Origin: Streptomyces cavernae
GTDB lineage: Bacteria; Actinomycetota; Actinomycetes; Streptomycetales; Streptomycetaceae
Reading direction: 5' to 3'
Assembly: GCF_004023625.1 (NCBI RefSeq)
Contig: NZ_RPDJ01000041.1
Location: 1-64,000, forward strand
DNA length: 64,000 nt
Position 1 is the stretch's first letter; every line of letters begins with the position of its first letter. The notes under the pieces are model-generated. The model was not told the origin of the DNA, searched no databases, and worked only from the letters and a program-made list of their open reading frames with translations. The translations under genes and the position numbers were made by a program. Shown one piece after another: positions 1 through 7,997 of this stretch.

Positions 1-2
1 CC

Positions 3-242
3 GCGCAGCACTGCGCCCACCACAAGGCCCTGGAACAGGCCATGGAAGCGGCCGGAATGGACGAGGCCGAGGAGAAGCTCTTCGAGATCTACGACGCCGA
101 CCTGACGGGCGACGAGGAGGACACCCAGATGAGTGTCCTGGAAGCGGTAACCAAGATGCCCTATGGCTTCTCCGCGGCCCGCACACGGTGCATCGAACTC
201 ACGGGCCGGCTCCTTTACGGGGACCTCTCCGCAGGCAGGTGA
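3..242 (+). CDS. C-terminal part of an unrecognised protein (5' end outside window)
   Basis: An open frame enters from the left edge and ends at a TGA, giving at least 79 residues. Third codon positions are almost all G or C, so it is very likely coding. The visible tail is acidic in the middle (DADLTGDEED) and has a histidine/cysteine cluster near the left edge (AQHCAHHK). There is an internal ATG at 42, but the frame is already open and GC3-biased before it, so the true start lies outside. I do not recognise the family. It converges on gpmA. Confidence 0.6.
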   Translation, partial: AQHCAHHKALEQAMEAAGMDEAEEKLFEIYDADLTGDEEDTQMSVLEAVTKMPYGFSAARTRCIELTGRLLYGDLSAGR

Positions 243-312
243 TCGCTGGTGTGGCCGTGCGTGAGGATCCCGGATTGGCCACCGACACGAAGCCAGCGTC
301 TCGACCTCTCGA

Positions 313-391
313 CACGGCCCGCACACTGCCCACAGTGGGCCCGGGCCGTGAGAATGCCCCCGATCCGCGCCATCAGCGCAGGTCGGGGGCA
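313..391. terminator. Nested inverted repeats between convergent genes
   Basis: Two hairpins can be drawn. CACGGCCC (313-320) pairs with GGGCCGTG (343-350) around an inner GCCCAC/GTGGGC stem. TGCCCCCGA (355-363) pairs with TCGGGGGCA (383-391). They lie between the end of the upstream plus-strand gene and the end of gpmA, so a bidirectional terminator is likely. No strong U-tract follows either stem. Confidence 0.5.
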
Positions 392-403
392 TGATCAAAA
401 AGG

Positions 404-1165
404 CTACTTCTTCTTGCCCTGATTCTTGACCGCCTCGATGGCCGCCGCGGCCGCCTCGGGGTCGAGGTAGGTGCCGCCCGGGTTGAGGGGCTTGAAGTCG
501 GCGTCCAGTTCGTAGGAGAGGGGGATGCCGGTGGGGATGTTGAGGCCCGCGATGTCCGAGTCCGAGATGCCGTCGAGGTGCTTGACCAGGGCGCGGAGGC
601 TGTTGCCGTGGGCGGCGACCAGGACCGTGCGGCCGGCCAGGAGGTCGGGGACGATGTTGTCGAACCAGTACGGCAGCATCCGGACGACGACGTCCTTGAG
701 GCACTCGGTCTGCGGGCGCAGCTCCGGCGGGAGCGTGGCGTAGCGCGGGTCGTCGAACTGGGAGTACTCGGCGTCGTTCGGCAGCGGCGGCGGAGGGGTG
801 TCGTAGGAGCGGCGCCACAGCATGAACTGGTCCTCGCCGAACTCCGCGAGCGTCTGCGCCTTGTCCTTGCCCTGCAGGGCGCCGTAGTGGCGCTCGTTCA
901 GGCGCCAGGAGCGGTGGACCGGGAGCCAGAGGAGGTCGGCCGCCTCCAGGGCGAGCTGCGCGGTGCGGATCGCGCGCTTCAGGAGGGACGTGTGGACCAC
1001 GTCGGGCAGCAGGCCGGCGTCCTTGAGCAGCTCACCGCCGCGGACCGCCTCCTTCTCGCCCTTCTCGTTGAGGTTCACGTCCACCCAACCGGTGAACAGG
1101 TTCTTCGCGTTCCACTCGCTCTCGCCGTGGCGGAGGAGGATCAGCTTGTACGGTGCGTCGGCCAT
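404..1165 (-). CDS. gpmA: 2,3-bisphosphoglycerate-dependent phosphoglycerate mutase
   Basis: This enzyme interconverts 3- and 2-phosphoglycerate in glycolysis and gluconeogenesis in the cytoplasm. The 253-residue product has the histidine phosphatase signature LLRHGESEWN, with the phosphorylated His at residue 13. The acid/base Glu lies in NERHYGALQG (Glu91) and the second catalytic His in AAHGNSL (His186). Its length equals the usual size of the dPGM family. The frame stays open upstream to 1330, but the ATG at 1165 gives the conserved N-terminus MADAPYKLILLRHG, so I chose that start. It is monocistronic and convergent with the preceding gene. Confidence 0.95.
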   Translation of the reverse strand: MADAPYKLILLRHGESEWNAKNLFTGWVDVNLNEKGEKEAVRGGELLKDAGLLPDVVHTSLLKRAIRTAQLALEAADLLWLPVHRSWRLNERHYGALQGKDKAQTLAEFGEDQFMLWRRSYDTPPPPLPNDAEYSQFDDPRYATLPPELRPQTECLKDVVVRMLPYWFDNIVPDLLAGRTVLVAAHGNSLRALVKHLDGISDSDIAGLNIPTGIPLSYELDADFKPLNPGGTYLDPEAAAAAIEAVKNQGKKK

Positions 1166-1348
1166 GCCCCGAGCGTAATCCACCGCTTCATCCGCTCGTG
1201 TGGCTGCCCGCAGGCCGGACGGTATGCGGCAGGCGTTATTCACTGGTCCCGCGTTGGCTCGAGTTTGTAACTTGTACATGCCAAGAGAGCCACTTACGGC
1301 GTGAGCGCGCCGACACGGCAAGCCGCTCACCTCACCGCAGGGACCCGC

Positions 1349-2692
1349 ATGCCACTCACCGCCGTCAGCCGCGCTCGGCGCGCCGTCCGAGAGTCCGTCT
1401 CCGGTCTGCCCCGCGCTTTCTGGTGGTTATGGACCAGCACGCTCGTCAACCGACTCGGCGCATTCGTCGCCACCTTCATGACGCTCTATCTGACGCTCGA
1501 CCGTGGCTACTCGGCGAGTTACGCCGGTCTCGTCGTCGCGCTCCACGGTCTCGGCGGGGTCATCTCCTCCATCGGTGCCGGAGTGATGACCGACCGGCTG
1601 GGACGGCGACCCACCCTCCTCATCGCGCAGTTGGCGACCGCCGGCTTCGTGGCGCTGCTCGGTTTCATGCGGGACCCGGTCACGATCGCGGCCGTCGCCT
1701 TCCTGGTCGGAATGGCCGCCAACGCCTCCCGGCCCGCCGTGCAGGCGATGATGGCGGACATCGTCCGGCCCGAGGACCGGGTCCGTGCCTTCTCCCTCAA
1801 CTACTGGGCGATCAACCTGGGGTTCGCGGTCTCGGCCATGGGCGCGGGCTTCATCGCCGAGTTCAGCTACCTCGCCGGGTTTCTGATCGAGGCCGGGATG
1901 ACGTTCGTCTGCGCGATCGTCGTCTTCGCCCGGCTGCCGGAGTCCAAGCCGATGGAGAAGGAGGCCGCGTCGGAGGCCGGTCTCGGGACCGTGCTGCGCG
2001 ACGGTCGGTTCATGGGTGTCGTCGGGCTGTCGTTCCTGGTCGCGCTGATCTTCCAGCAAGGGTGGCTGGGGCTGCCGGTGGCCATGGGGCAGGCCGGGTT
2101 CTCGCCGGCCGACTTCGGCATGGCCATCGGCGTCAACGGCGTACTGATCGTCGCCCTGCAGATCCCGCTCACCCGCTTCATCGAACACCGGGACCCGCGC
2201 CGCCTCCTCATCGTCTCCTCCCTCATCGCGGGCTACGGCTTCGGCATCACCGCCTTCGCGGGCTCGCTCGGCGCCTTCGTGCTGACGGTGTGCGTGTGGA
2301 CGCTCGGCGAGATGATCAACGCGCCCACCCAGACGAGCCTGGTGGTGCGCCTCTCCCCGCTCCACGGCCGCGGCCGCTACCAGGGCGTGTACACGCTGTC
2401 CTGGTCGGTGGCCGCGCTCGTCGCCCCGCTGATGGCGGGCTGGATCATCGACCGGTTCGGGGCCGAGTGGCTGTGGGGGATGTGCGCGGTGGTCGGGACG
2501 GCGGCGGCGCTCGGGTACGGGGCGCTGATGCGGAGGCTGCCGCCTGAGCCGGCGGAGCAGGTGCCGGCGGAGCAGTCGGTGGCGCGGGAGTCGGCGGAGC
2601 AGGTGTCGGCGGACCGGGAGCCTGCAACGCGTGAGCCGGACACGGAGCCCGTGCCGGGGGGCGCCGTGAAGCCGGAGATCAGTACGAACTGA
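1349..2692 (+). CDS. Major facilitator superfamily transporter
   Basis: A 447-residue integral membrane protein with about twelve hydrophobic segments. MFS motif A is visible in the loop between helices 2 and 3 (GVMTDRLGRRP). It is probably a drug or metabolite exporter; the substrate cannot be read from sequence. The C-terminal tail of about 50 residues is hydrophilic and built of degenerate repeats of the type PAEQV/SAEQV, which is unusual and probably cytoplasmic. I chose the ATG at 1349 because an AGGGA ribosome site lies five bases upstream. A GTG at 1301 would add 16 residues but has only a weak site. Confidence 0.85.
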   Translation: MPLTAVSRARRAVRESVSGLPRAFWWLWTSTLVNRLGAFVATFMTLYLTLDRGYSASYAGLVVALHGLGGVISSIGAGVMTDRLGRRPTLLIAQLATAGFVALLGFMRDPVTIAAVAFLVGMAANASRPAVQAMMADIVRPEDRVRAFSLNYWAINLGFAVSAMGAGFIAEFSYLAGFLIEAGMTFVCAIVVFARLPESKPMEKEAASEAGLGTVLRDGRFMGVVGLSFLVALIFQQGWLGLPVAMGQAGFSPADFGMAIGVNGVLIVALQIPLTRFIEHRDPRRLLIVSSLIAGYGFGITAFAGSLGAFVLTVCVWTLGEMINAPTQTSLVVRLSPLHGRGRYQGVYTLSWSVAALVAPLMAGWIIDRFGAEWLWGMCAVVGTAAALGYGALMRRLPPEPAEQVPAEQSVARESAEQVSADREPATREPDTEPVPGGAVKPEISTN

Positions 2693-2826
2693 CCTGCTCG
2701 CCACGGAAGGGCATCACACGACACAGCCCGGCACGCCTGGCGCGGCGCAGCCCGGCACGGCGCTACGCGGCACCACACAGTCCGGAACGACACAGCCCGG
2801 CACGGCGCAGCACCCCGACGAGACGG

Positions 2827-2988
2827 TCAGCCGCAGCACCCGCCGCACTGGCAAGGGGCCCCCGACTGACAGCCGCAGCCGCACCCCGAGCCACAGCCGC
2901 AGGCGCCCAGCAGGGGCAGTCGGGGTGCTTGGGGGGTGTGGTCGTGGTTCTTCTCGTACGGGGTGTCCGTCCTGGCGGATTCGGCCAT
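2827..2988 (-). CDS. Very small cysteine-rich peptide, metallothionein-like
   Basis: A 53-residue peptide whose last 25 residues contain nine cysteines spaced as CGC, CGCGC, CQC and CC, interrupted only by Gly, Ser, Gln, Ala and Pro. The N-terminal half (MAESARTDTPYEKNHDHTP) is hydrophilic and has two histidines. The ATG at 2988 is preceded by a GAGGGA ribosome site, which favours it over an in-frame ATG at 3036. The composition suggests metal or thiol chemistry (metallothionein-like), but the family is not recognised. It lies downstream of phoU on the same strand, about 190 bases away. Confidence 0.55.
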   Translation of the reverse strand: MAESARTDTPYEKNHDHTPQAPRLPLLGACGCGSGCGCGCQSGAPCQCGGCCG

Positions 2989-3180
2989 GGTCCCTCCTCG
3001 AAGGCTGGTGCCTACGGCGCTTGTGCCTACGGCCATTGGACGACCCCTTGGTCGGGCGCATCAACGGCGCACGGACGCGCGTGGGCGCGGAGGGACGCGC
3101 AGGGGAAGGACAGGCGGAGGCTACGCGCCCGCGTGATCCGGGCGGGCGCGTACCCACGGCTCATGTGCCGTCCCGGAGGC

Positions 3181-3867
3181 TCACGCCCCCTCGACGCCGC
3201 CCACCGGCATCTCCGACTGGAGGTCGTCCGCGTGTTCGCCGGTCACCAGGTACACCACCCGCTTCGCCACCGACACCGCGTGGTCCGCGAAGCGCTCGTA
3301 GTAGCGGCCCAGCAGCGTGACGTCGACGGCCGTTTCGATGCCGTGCTTCCAGCGGTCGTCGATCAGGTGCTGGAAGAGCGTGCGGTGCAGCAGGTCCATC
3401 TCGTCGTCGTCCGTCTCCAGCTGCAGCGCCAGGTCGACGTCCTTGGTGACGATGACCTCCGCGGCCTTCGCCATCAGACGCTGGGCGAGCTGGCCCATCT
3501 CCAGGATGGTGGCGTGCAGGTCGTGCGGGACCGCGCGGTCGGGGAAGCGCAGCCGGGCCAGCTTCGCCACGTGCTGGGCGAGGTCCCCCGAGCGCTCCAG
3601 GTCCGCGGACATGCGCAGCGACGTCACGACGATGCGCAGGTCCGTCGCCACCGGCTGCTGGCGCGCCAGCAGGGCTATCGCACGGGCCTCCAGGTCGTGC
3701 TGCAGGTCGTCGACCTTCTGGTCGGCTGCGATCACCGTCTCGGCCAGCTTCAGATCGGCGTCGAGGATGGCCGTGGTGGCGCGCCCGATCGCCGACCCGA
3801 CGAGCCTGGCCATGTCCACCAGGCTGTCACCGATCGAGTCAAGTTCCTCGTGGTACGCGTCCCGCAT
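3181..3867 (-). CDS. phoU: Phosphate signalling regulator PhoU
   Basis: A 228-residue all-helical protein with two PhoU-type repeats. Signature stretches are RIVVTSLRMSADLERSGD in the first half and the matching GRYYERFADHAVSVAKR in the second; these are the conserved acidic metal-binding faces. PhoU dampens the PhoR-PhoP phosphate starvation response. I chose the ATG at 3867 (MRDAYHEELDSIGD), which matches the family N-terminus; the ATG at 3891 has no ribosome site. It is divergent from phoR-phoP across a 569-base intergenic region with two PHO-box-like arrays. Confidence 0.93.
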   Translation of the reverse strand: MRDAYHEELDSIGDSLVDMARLVGSAIGRATTAILDADLKLAETVIAADQKVDDLQHDLEARAIALLARQQPVATDLRIVVTSLRMSADLERSGDLAQHVAKLARLRFPDRAVPHDLHATILEMGQLAQRLMAKAAEVIVTKDVDLALQLETDDDEMDLLHRTLFQHLIDDRWKHGIETAVDVTLLGRYYERFADHAVSVAKRVVYLVTGEHADDLQSEMPVGGVEGA

Positions 3868-3960
3868 CTGAGTGCCTCGCTTACGTGTCATCGGGGGTCG
3901 TGTCGGGGTGCCGAGGGGCCCGTGACCCCCACGTTCCCACTTTCCGGCCCGTACGCATCC

Positions 3961-4004
3961 TTTTCCGTCACCTAAGGTGAATCACCATTGGCCCAGAGGT
4001 GAAC
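3961..4004 (-). promoter_or_regulatory. PHO box candidate upstream of phoU
   Basis: Read on the minus strand, 11-base direct repeat units follow one another: GTTCACCTCTG (4004-3994), GGCCAATGGTG (3993-3983), ATTCACCTTAG (3982-3972), then GTGACGG. GTTCACC is the conserved half of the Streptomyces PhoP direct-repeat unit. The strong units are exactly 22 bases apart, two turns of the 11-base period. Confidence 0.7.
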
Positions 4005-4330
4005 TCTGGGCGACCTGGCATCTGCCGCCCGCATCTTCGCCCGGCCCGCCCAGCCCTCATCTCGCAGGACCTGCCCGCACCGCGTCGCGACGGCGAGCGG
4101 ACGACGTCGGTACGACGGCGATATGGCGTCGGTACGACGGCGCTGCGACGGTGCGATGTCCAGGTGTACCACCAGGCCGACCGCTGGAGCCGAGCACTGG
4201 AGCCGACCGCTCGGGCAGGCCCTTGAACCGTCCGCCATCCGGTCAGTCGCAGCCCGACGCAACCCGTTATCCGGCCAGTCATAATAGATTCCCGGTTGGT
4301 CCCCGAACGCACGGAATCCGCCTCCTGCGG

Positions 4331-4363
4331 ACCAAGTGAACCCGCATTGTCCTGGCAGTGAAC
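4331..4363 (-). promoter_or_regulatory. Second PHO box candidate upstream of phoR
   Basis: Minus-strand reading gives GTTCACTGCCA, GGACAATGCGG and GTTCACTTGGT, with the two GTTCACT units again 22 bases apart. The middle unit resembles the middle unit of the array near phoU. It ends 73 bases before the phoR start codon. PhoP autoregulation of phoRP is established in Streptomyces; that this array is the site is inferred. Confidence 0.65.
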
Positions 4364-4436
4364 TCTGGGCGACGAGTCTCCCAGGTCGGCCCTCGAACGC
4401 TGTGGCCGGAGGTTGCACCGTGCATAACCTTGACGC

Positions 4437-5708
4437 ATGGACGTGAACGCGGCGGTCGCCGCAGCGGCAGCGATCGCCGGGGTGTGCACCGGCGTGATCG
4501 CGATGCTGGCGTTCCGCTGGAGCGAGCGCGACCAGCAACGACCGACCCGGACTTCCCTGCACACGGACCCCGTGCTGCCGCCCGGTGTCGACACGGTGCT
4601 GTCCGTGCTGCGCTCGTCCGCCGTCGTGCTCGACGAGGCCGACGCCGTCGTCAAGGCGAGTTCGGCCGCGTACGCCCTCGGTCTCGTCCGGGGCGGGAAG
4701 CTCGCCGTCGAACCGATGCTCCAGATGGCACGTGACACGCGACGGGACGGGGAGATACGCCAGGTCGAGCTGGACCTCCCGCGGCGCGGGAACGGACGTG
4801 GCGAGGCGCTCGCCGTCTCCGCCAGAGTGGCCCCCCTCGGCTCGCGGCTCGTCCTCCTGCTCGTCGAGGACCTGACCGAGGCACGCCGTATCGAAGCCGT
4901 ACGACGCGACTTCGTCGCCAACGTCAGCCATGAGCTCAAGACCCCGGTCGGAGCCCTCTCCCTGCTCTCGGAGGCCGTGATGGACGCCTCCGACGACCCG
5001 GAGGCGGTGGAGCGCTTCGCCGGGCGCATGCAGATAGAGGCCACCCGGCTCACCAACCTCGTCCAGGAGCTCATCGACCTCTCCCGGGTGCAGAACGACG
5101 ACCCGCTGGAGGACGCCGAGCCGGTGCGCGTCGACGAACTGGTCGCCGAGGCCATCGACCGCTGCCGCCACCAGGCCGGCACCAAGCACATCACCATGGC
5201 CGCGGGCGGCACCGCCGACCTGCACGTCTTCGGCCACCGCGGCCAGCTCGCCGCCGCCCTCGGCAACCTCGTCGAGAACGCCGTCAACTACTCACCGGCC
5301 CGCACCCGGGTCGGGATAGCCGCGCGCAGGGTGCCCGCGAACGGCGGGGACCTCATCGAGATCGCCGTCACCGATCAGGGCATCGGCATCTCCGAGAAGG
5401 ACCGGGAGCGCGTCTTCGAGCGCTTCTACCGCGTCGACCCGGCCCGCTCCCGCCAGACCGGCGGTACGGGGCTCGGGCTGGCGATCGTCAAGCACGTGGC
5501 CGCCTCGCACGGCGGGGAGGTCACGGTGTGGAGCTCGGAGGGACAGGGCTCCACCTTCACCCTGCGGCTGCCGGAGGCGGGCGCGGCCCGCGACCGCGCG
5601 ACGCACATGCCCGGACTCGACGAAGAAGACGAGACCGGCGAGTCAGACGGGACGACCACCGTCAATTCCCCGTACGAACCGCTTCCTGCCCCGGAGGTCC
5701 TTCCGTGA
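4437..5708 (+). CDS. phoR: Phosphate sensor histidine kinase PhoR (SenX3-type)
   Basis: A 423-residue membrane kinase: one N-terminal transmembrane helix (about residues 4-26), a PAS-like sensor region, then HisKA with the H-box FVANVSHELKTP (phospho-acceptor His165) and a HATPase_c domain with the G2 box GTGLGLAIVKH. It phosphorylates PhoP when phosphate is short. The mRNA is probably leaderless: a TAACCT -10 hexamer (4425-4430) ends six bases before the ATG and there is no ribosome site. The stop overlaps the phoP GTG start by four bases, so translation is coupled. Confidence 0.93.
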   Translation: MDVNAAVAAAAAIAGVCTGVIAMLAFRWSERDQQRPTRTSLHTDPVLPPGVDTVLSVLRSSAVVLDEADAVVKASSAAYALGLVRGGKLAVEPMLQMARDTRRDGEIRQVELDLPRRGNGRGEALAVSARVAPLGSRLVLLLVEDLTEARRIEAVRRDFVANVSHELKTPVGALSLLSEAVMDASDDPEAVERFAGRMQIEATRLTNLVQELIDLSRVQNDDPLEDAEPVRVDELVAEAIDRCRHQAGTKHITMAAGGTADLHVFGHRGQLAAALGNLVENAVNYSPARTRVGIAARRVPANGGDLIEIAVTDQGIGISEKDRERVFERFYRVDPARSRQTGGTGLGLAIVKHVAASHGGEVTVWSSEGQGSTFTLRLPEAGAARDRATHMPGLDEEDETGESDGTTTVNSPYEPLPAPEVLP

Positions 5709-6385
5709 CCCGAGTGCTCGTCGTCGAGGACGAGGAGTCCTTCAGCGACGCCCTGTCCTACATGCTCCGCAAGGAGGGCTTCGAGGTCGCCATCGCGACC
5801 ACGGGGCCCGACGGTCTGGACGAGTTCGAGCGCAACGGCGCCGACCTCGTCCTGCTCGACCTGATGCTGCCCGGGCTGCCGGGCACGGAGGTCTGCCGCC
5901 AGCTCCGCGGCCGGTCCAACGTCCCGGTGATCATGGTCACCGCCAAGGACAGCGAGATCGACAAGGTCGTGGGGCTCGAAATAGGAGCGGACGACTACGT
6001 CACCAAGCCCTTCTCCTCCCGCGAGCTGGTCGCCCGCATCCGGGCCGTCCTGCGCCGCCGCGGCGAGCCGGAGGAGGTCACGCCGGCCGCACTGGAGGCC
6101 GGTCCGGTCCGGATGGACGTCGACCGGCACGTGGTCACCGTCTCCGGCTCCAAGGTCGACCTGCCGCTCAAGGAGTTCGACCTGCTGGAGATGCTGCTGC
6201 GCAACGCGGGCCGCGTGCTGACCCGTATGCAGCTCATCGACCGCGTCTGGGGCGCGGACTACGTGGGTGACACCAAGACCCTGGACGTCCACGTCAAGCG
6301 GCTGCGCGCCAAGATCGAGCCGGACCCCGGGGCGCCGCGCTACCTGGTGACGGTCCGTGGCCTCGGTTACAAGTTCGAGCCGTAG
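5705..6385 (+). CDS. phoP: Phosphate response regulator PhoP (OmpR family)
   Basis: A 226-residue response regulator. The receiver domain has the acidic pocket VVEDEE, the phospho-acceptor Asp52 in LLDLMLPGLPG and the conserved Lys101 in YVTKPF. A winged-helix DNA-binding domain follows from about residue 130 and ends with VRGLGYKF. The GTG start at 5705 overlaps the phoR stop (GTGA) and has a GGAGG ribosome site seven bases upstream. PhoP activates the Pho regulon and, in Streptomyces, represses antibiotic production. Confidence 0.95.
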   Translation: MTRVLVVEDEESFSDALSYMLRKEGFEVAIATTGPDGLDEFERNGADLVLLDLMLPGLPGTEVCRQLRGRSNVPVIMVTAKDSEIDKVVGLEIGADDYVTKPFSSRELVARIRAVLRRRGEPEEVTPAALEAGPVRMDVDRHVVTVSGSKVDLPLKEFDLLEMLLRNAGRVLTRMQLIDRVWGADYVGDTKTLDVHVKRLRAKIEPDPGAPRYLVTVRGLGYKFEP

Positions 6386-6419
6386 GCCGTGCCGGGCGAT
6401 GCCCGTACGTGCACACGGA

Positions 6420-6451
6420 AAGAGGCGGCACCCGATGGGGTGCCGCCTCTT
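6420..6451. terminator. Rho-independent terminator of phoR-phoP
   Basis: A perfect 14-base-pair stem, AAGAGGCGGCACCC pairing with GGGTGCCGCCTCTT around a GATG loop, 35 bases after the phoP stop. The A-rich left flank and T-rich right flank make it potentially bidirectional, also serving the convergent lipoprotein gene. Confidence 0.9.
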
Positions 6452-6537
6452 CTATGTGTCCGTGTTCCGGTTGTACCTGCCCCAGGTGCACCTGGCCTGC
6501 GTGAACCTGCTCCGCCAGTACGCGGTGTTCGTCCGCG

Positions 6538-7215
6538 TCACTGTCCGGCGGCCGACTGCGACGCCGAGTCGCTCGGGGTGGCTCCGGTGCTCGCGGACGC
6601 CGCACCGGACGGCGTGGAGCCCGGCGAGGTCGACGTGGATGCGGACGGCGAGCCCGAGGCCGGTTCGGACGGCGTCCCCGAGGCGGTCGAACCCGGCGCC
6701 TGCGGGACCTCGGCGGGGCCCCACTCCTTGAAGTAGTGCTCGGCCGGGACGACGAAGGCCCGCAGCTTGACTTCGCCCGTCCTGCTGAAGGTGAACGTGA
6801 CCGGCTGCGCGTTGCCGTCCTTGACGTCCTCCGGGGTGGTGGACAGCACCGCCGAGGCGTTGCCTTCGCCGCCGAGGATGACCGAGCCGCCCGCAGGGAC
6901 GGTCACGTTGCCGGAGCCCTCGGCGGGCTTCAGCACCGCCGACTCGCCGGCGACCGTGATGGAGTCCACGGTCTGGTCGGTGCTGCCGTTGTTGAACAGC
7001 GTCGCCGAGACCGCCGACGGGCCCGTCGCCTCGGCGTCGGGCTGAGTGATGACGATCGCGTTCTGGATCTTGACGTCACCGACCGAGGTGGCGGCGTTGT
7101 CCGGCTGGATCTGGAGCGTCTGGGCGTTGTTGCCGGCGCCGCACGCGGCGAGCGAGGCGATCGAGAACGCGATGGCGGCGGCGGCGAGGGCGCCGCGTCG
7201 AAGGCTGCTGCTCAC
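6538..7215 (-). CDS. Secreted lipoprotein of unknown function (DUF461-like)
   Basis: A 225-residue lipoprotein. The signal peptide has a basic start, a hydrophobic core (ALAAAAIAFSIAS) and the lipobox SLAAC with acyl-Cys at residue 25. A beta-rich domain of about 130 residues follows, with a DUF461/PCu(A)C-like feel: extra-cytoplasmic and predicted Ig-like. It ends in a low-complexity Ser/Thr/Pro/Ala tail of about 55 residues, probably a cell-wall spacer. The GTG start at 7215 has an AAGGAG ribosome site; the longer ATG-starting frame to 7296 lacks one. It converges on phoP across a strong terminator. The family call is tentative. Confidence 0.8.
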   Translation of the reverse strand: MSSSLRRGALAAAAIAFSIASLAACGAGNNAQTLQIQPDNAATSVGDVKIQNAIVITQPDAEATGPSAVSATLFNNGSTDQTVDSITVAGESAVLKPAEGSGNVTVPAGGSVILGGEGNASAVLSTTPEDVKDGNAQPVTFTFSRTGEVKLRAFVVPAEHYFKEWGPAEVPQAPGSTASGTPSEPASGSPSASTSTSPGSTPSGAASASTGATPSDSASQSAAGQ

Positions 7216-7466
7216 GGCGGCGGCAACTCCTTTTGTACGTGGACGGTGCAGGGCGACTCCCTTGTCAAGCCGCCCCCAGAGGCTGTCAGCGGGCATAGGT
7301 TATCGACCCACCCGGACGGCGCCGCACCCGACCCGCCTCTATCCCGCCGGGCCTCCCAGCCCGGGCCACCGCCCGTGGCCCGGTCCGTCTTCCGCGCCCG
7401 GGTCCGTCTTCCGCGGCCCGGCCCACCGCCCGCGCGCCCCCGGCCCCGGTCCCACCGTTCGCGCCG

Positions 7467-7522
7467 CTGGCCCGCTGGCCCGCTGGCCCGCTGGCCCGCT
7501 GGCCCGCTGGCCCGCTGGCCCG
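7467..7522. repeat. Tandem repeat, 7 copies of CTGGCCCG
   Basis: Seven exact head-to-tail copies of the 8-base unit CTGGCCCG. Eight is not a multiple of three and no gene crosses it, so this is a noncoding microsatellite-like array prone to slippage. Confidence 0.95.
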
Positions 7523-7671
7523 CCCCTCGGCACGCCGTCCGGCGCCCGCGGCACCCGGCAGGGAATCCGGCCGCGGATCCCGCCGGCTCGGCATTCACAT
7601 AAGCCCCGCTAAGCCCTCCAGCCCCGGCGGACCAGATTTTCCGGCAAGGAATGCAGTGCCGTACCGACAAT

Positions 7672-7696
7672 TTGATCACCATGCTCCGGTGATCAA
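7672..7696. promoter_or_regulatory. Palindromic operator candidate upstream of carD
   Basis: TTGATCACC and GGTGATCAA form a perfect 9-base inverted repeat around a 7-base spacer. It stands in an AT-richer stretch about 300 bases before carD. The binding protein is unknown. Confidence 0.4.
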
Positions 7697-7997
7697 TTTC
7701 GGATTCGTCTCGTACCGTCCGCCACAGGCCGAACGGAGTAGCGGAAGTCGCACCCCGGGAAACAGACAAACCGGGATGTTCGACCGTCCGGAGGACGGGT
7801 TGAACCGTTGTAACGTGCGCGTTTCACCCCGCCCGAAGAGCCGCTCCGACCTGCGAATACCCTCTTCCGGTACCCCCTCGCAGCACGTTCCTGTTGTTGT
7901 TGTCAAGCCCCGAGATATGCCCTGACCTGCGAAAACGCCATTCAGAAGACGCCGTATCCGTGTTACCCTGGATAGCCACGGAAGGGGTACCTGTCAC

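Larger units (their letters stand above)
3868..4436. other. Long divergent intergenic region between phoU and phoR
   Basis: 569 bases with no gene. Each end carries a PHO-box-like array (see separate entries), and a 16-base sequence GTGAACTCTGGGCGAC occurs at both ends (3999-4014 and 4358-4373). The middle holds two copies of GTCGGTACGACGGCG (about 4106 and 4130). Near-identical regulatory blocks at both ends suggest that the intergenic space grew by duplication. Confidence 0.6.
7216..7997. other. Gene-free region between lipoprotein gene and carD
   Basis: 782 bases with no convincing gene. The left half is C-rich and repetitive, including an 8-base tandem array and two copies of GGTCCGTCTTCCGCG. 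The right half is less GC-rich and holds a perfect palindrome (7672-7696) and the carD promoter; TACCCT lies about 25 bases before the carD start. Open frames here have no codon bias or ribosome sites. Confidence 0.6.

Noticed and set aside
7212..7769. 185-codon minus-strand frame upstream of the lipoprotein gene
   Set aside because: It translates the CTGGCCCG repeat as repeated SGPAGQRA; there is no ribosome site and it would read into the lipoprotein gene in another frame.
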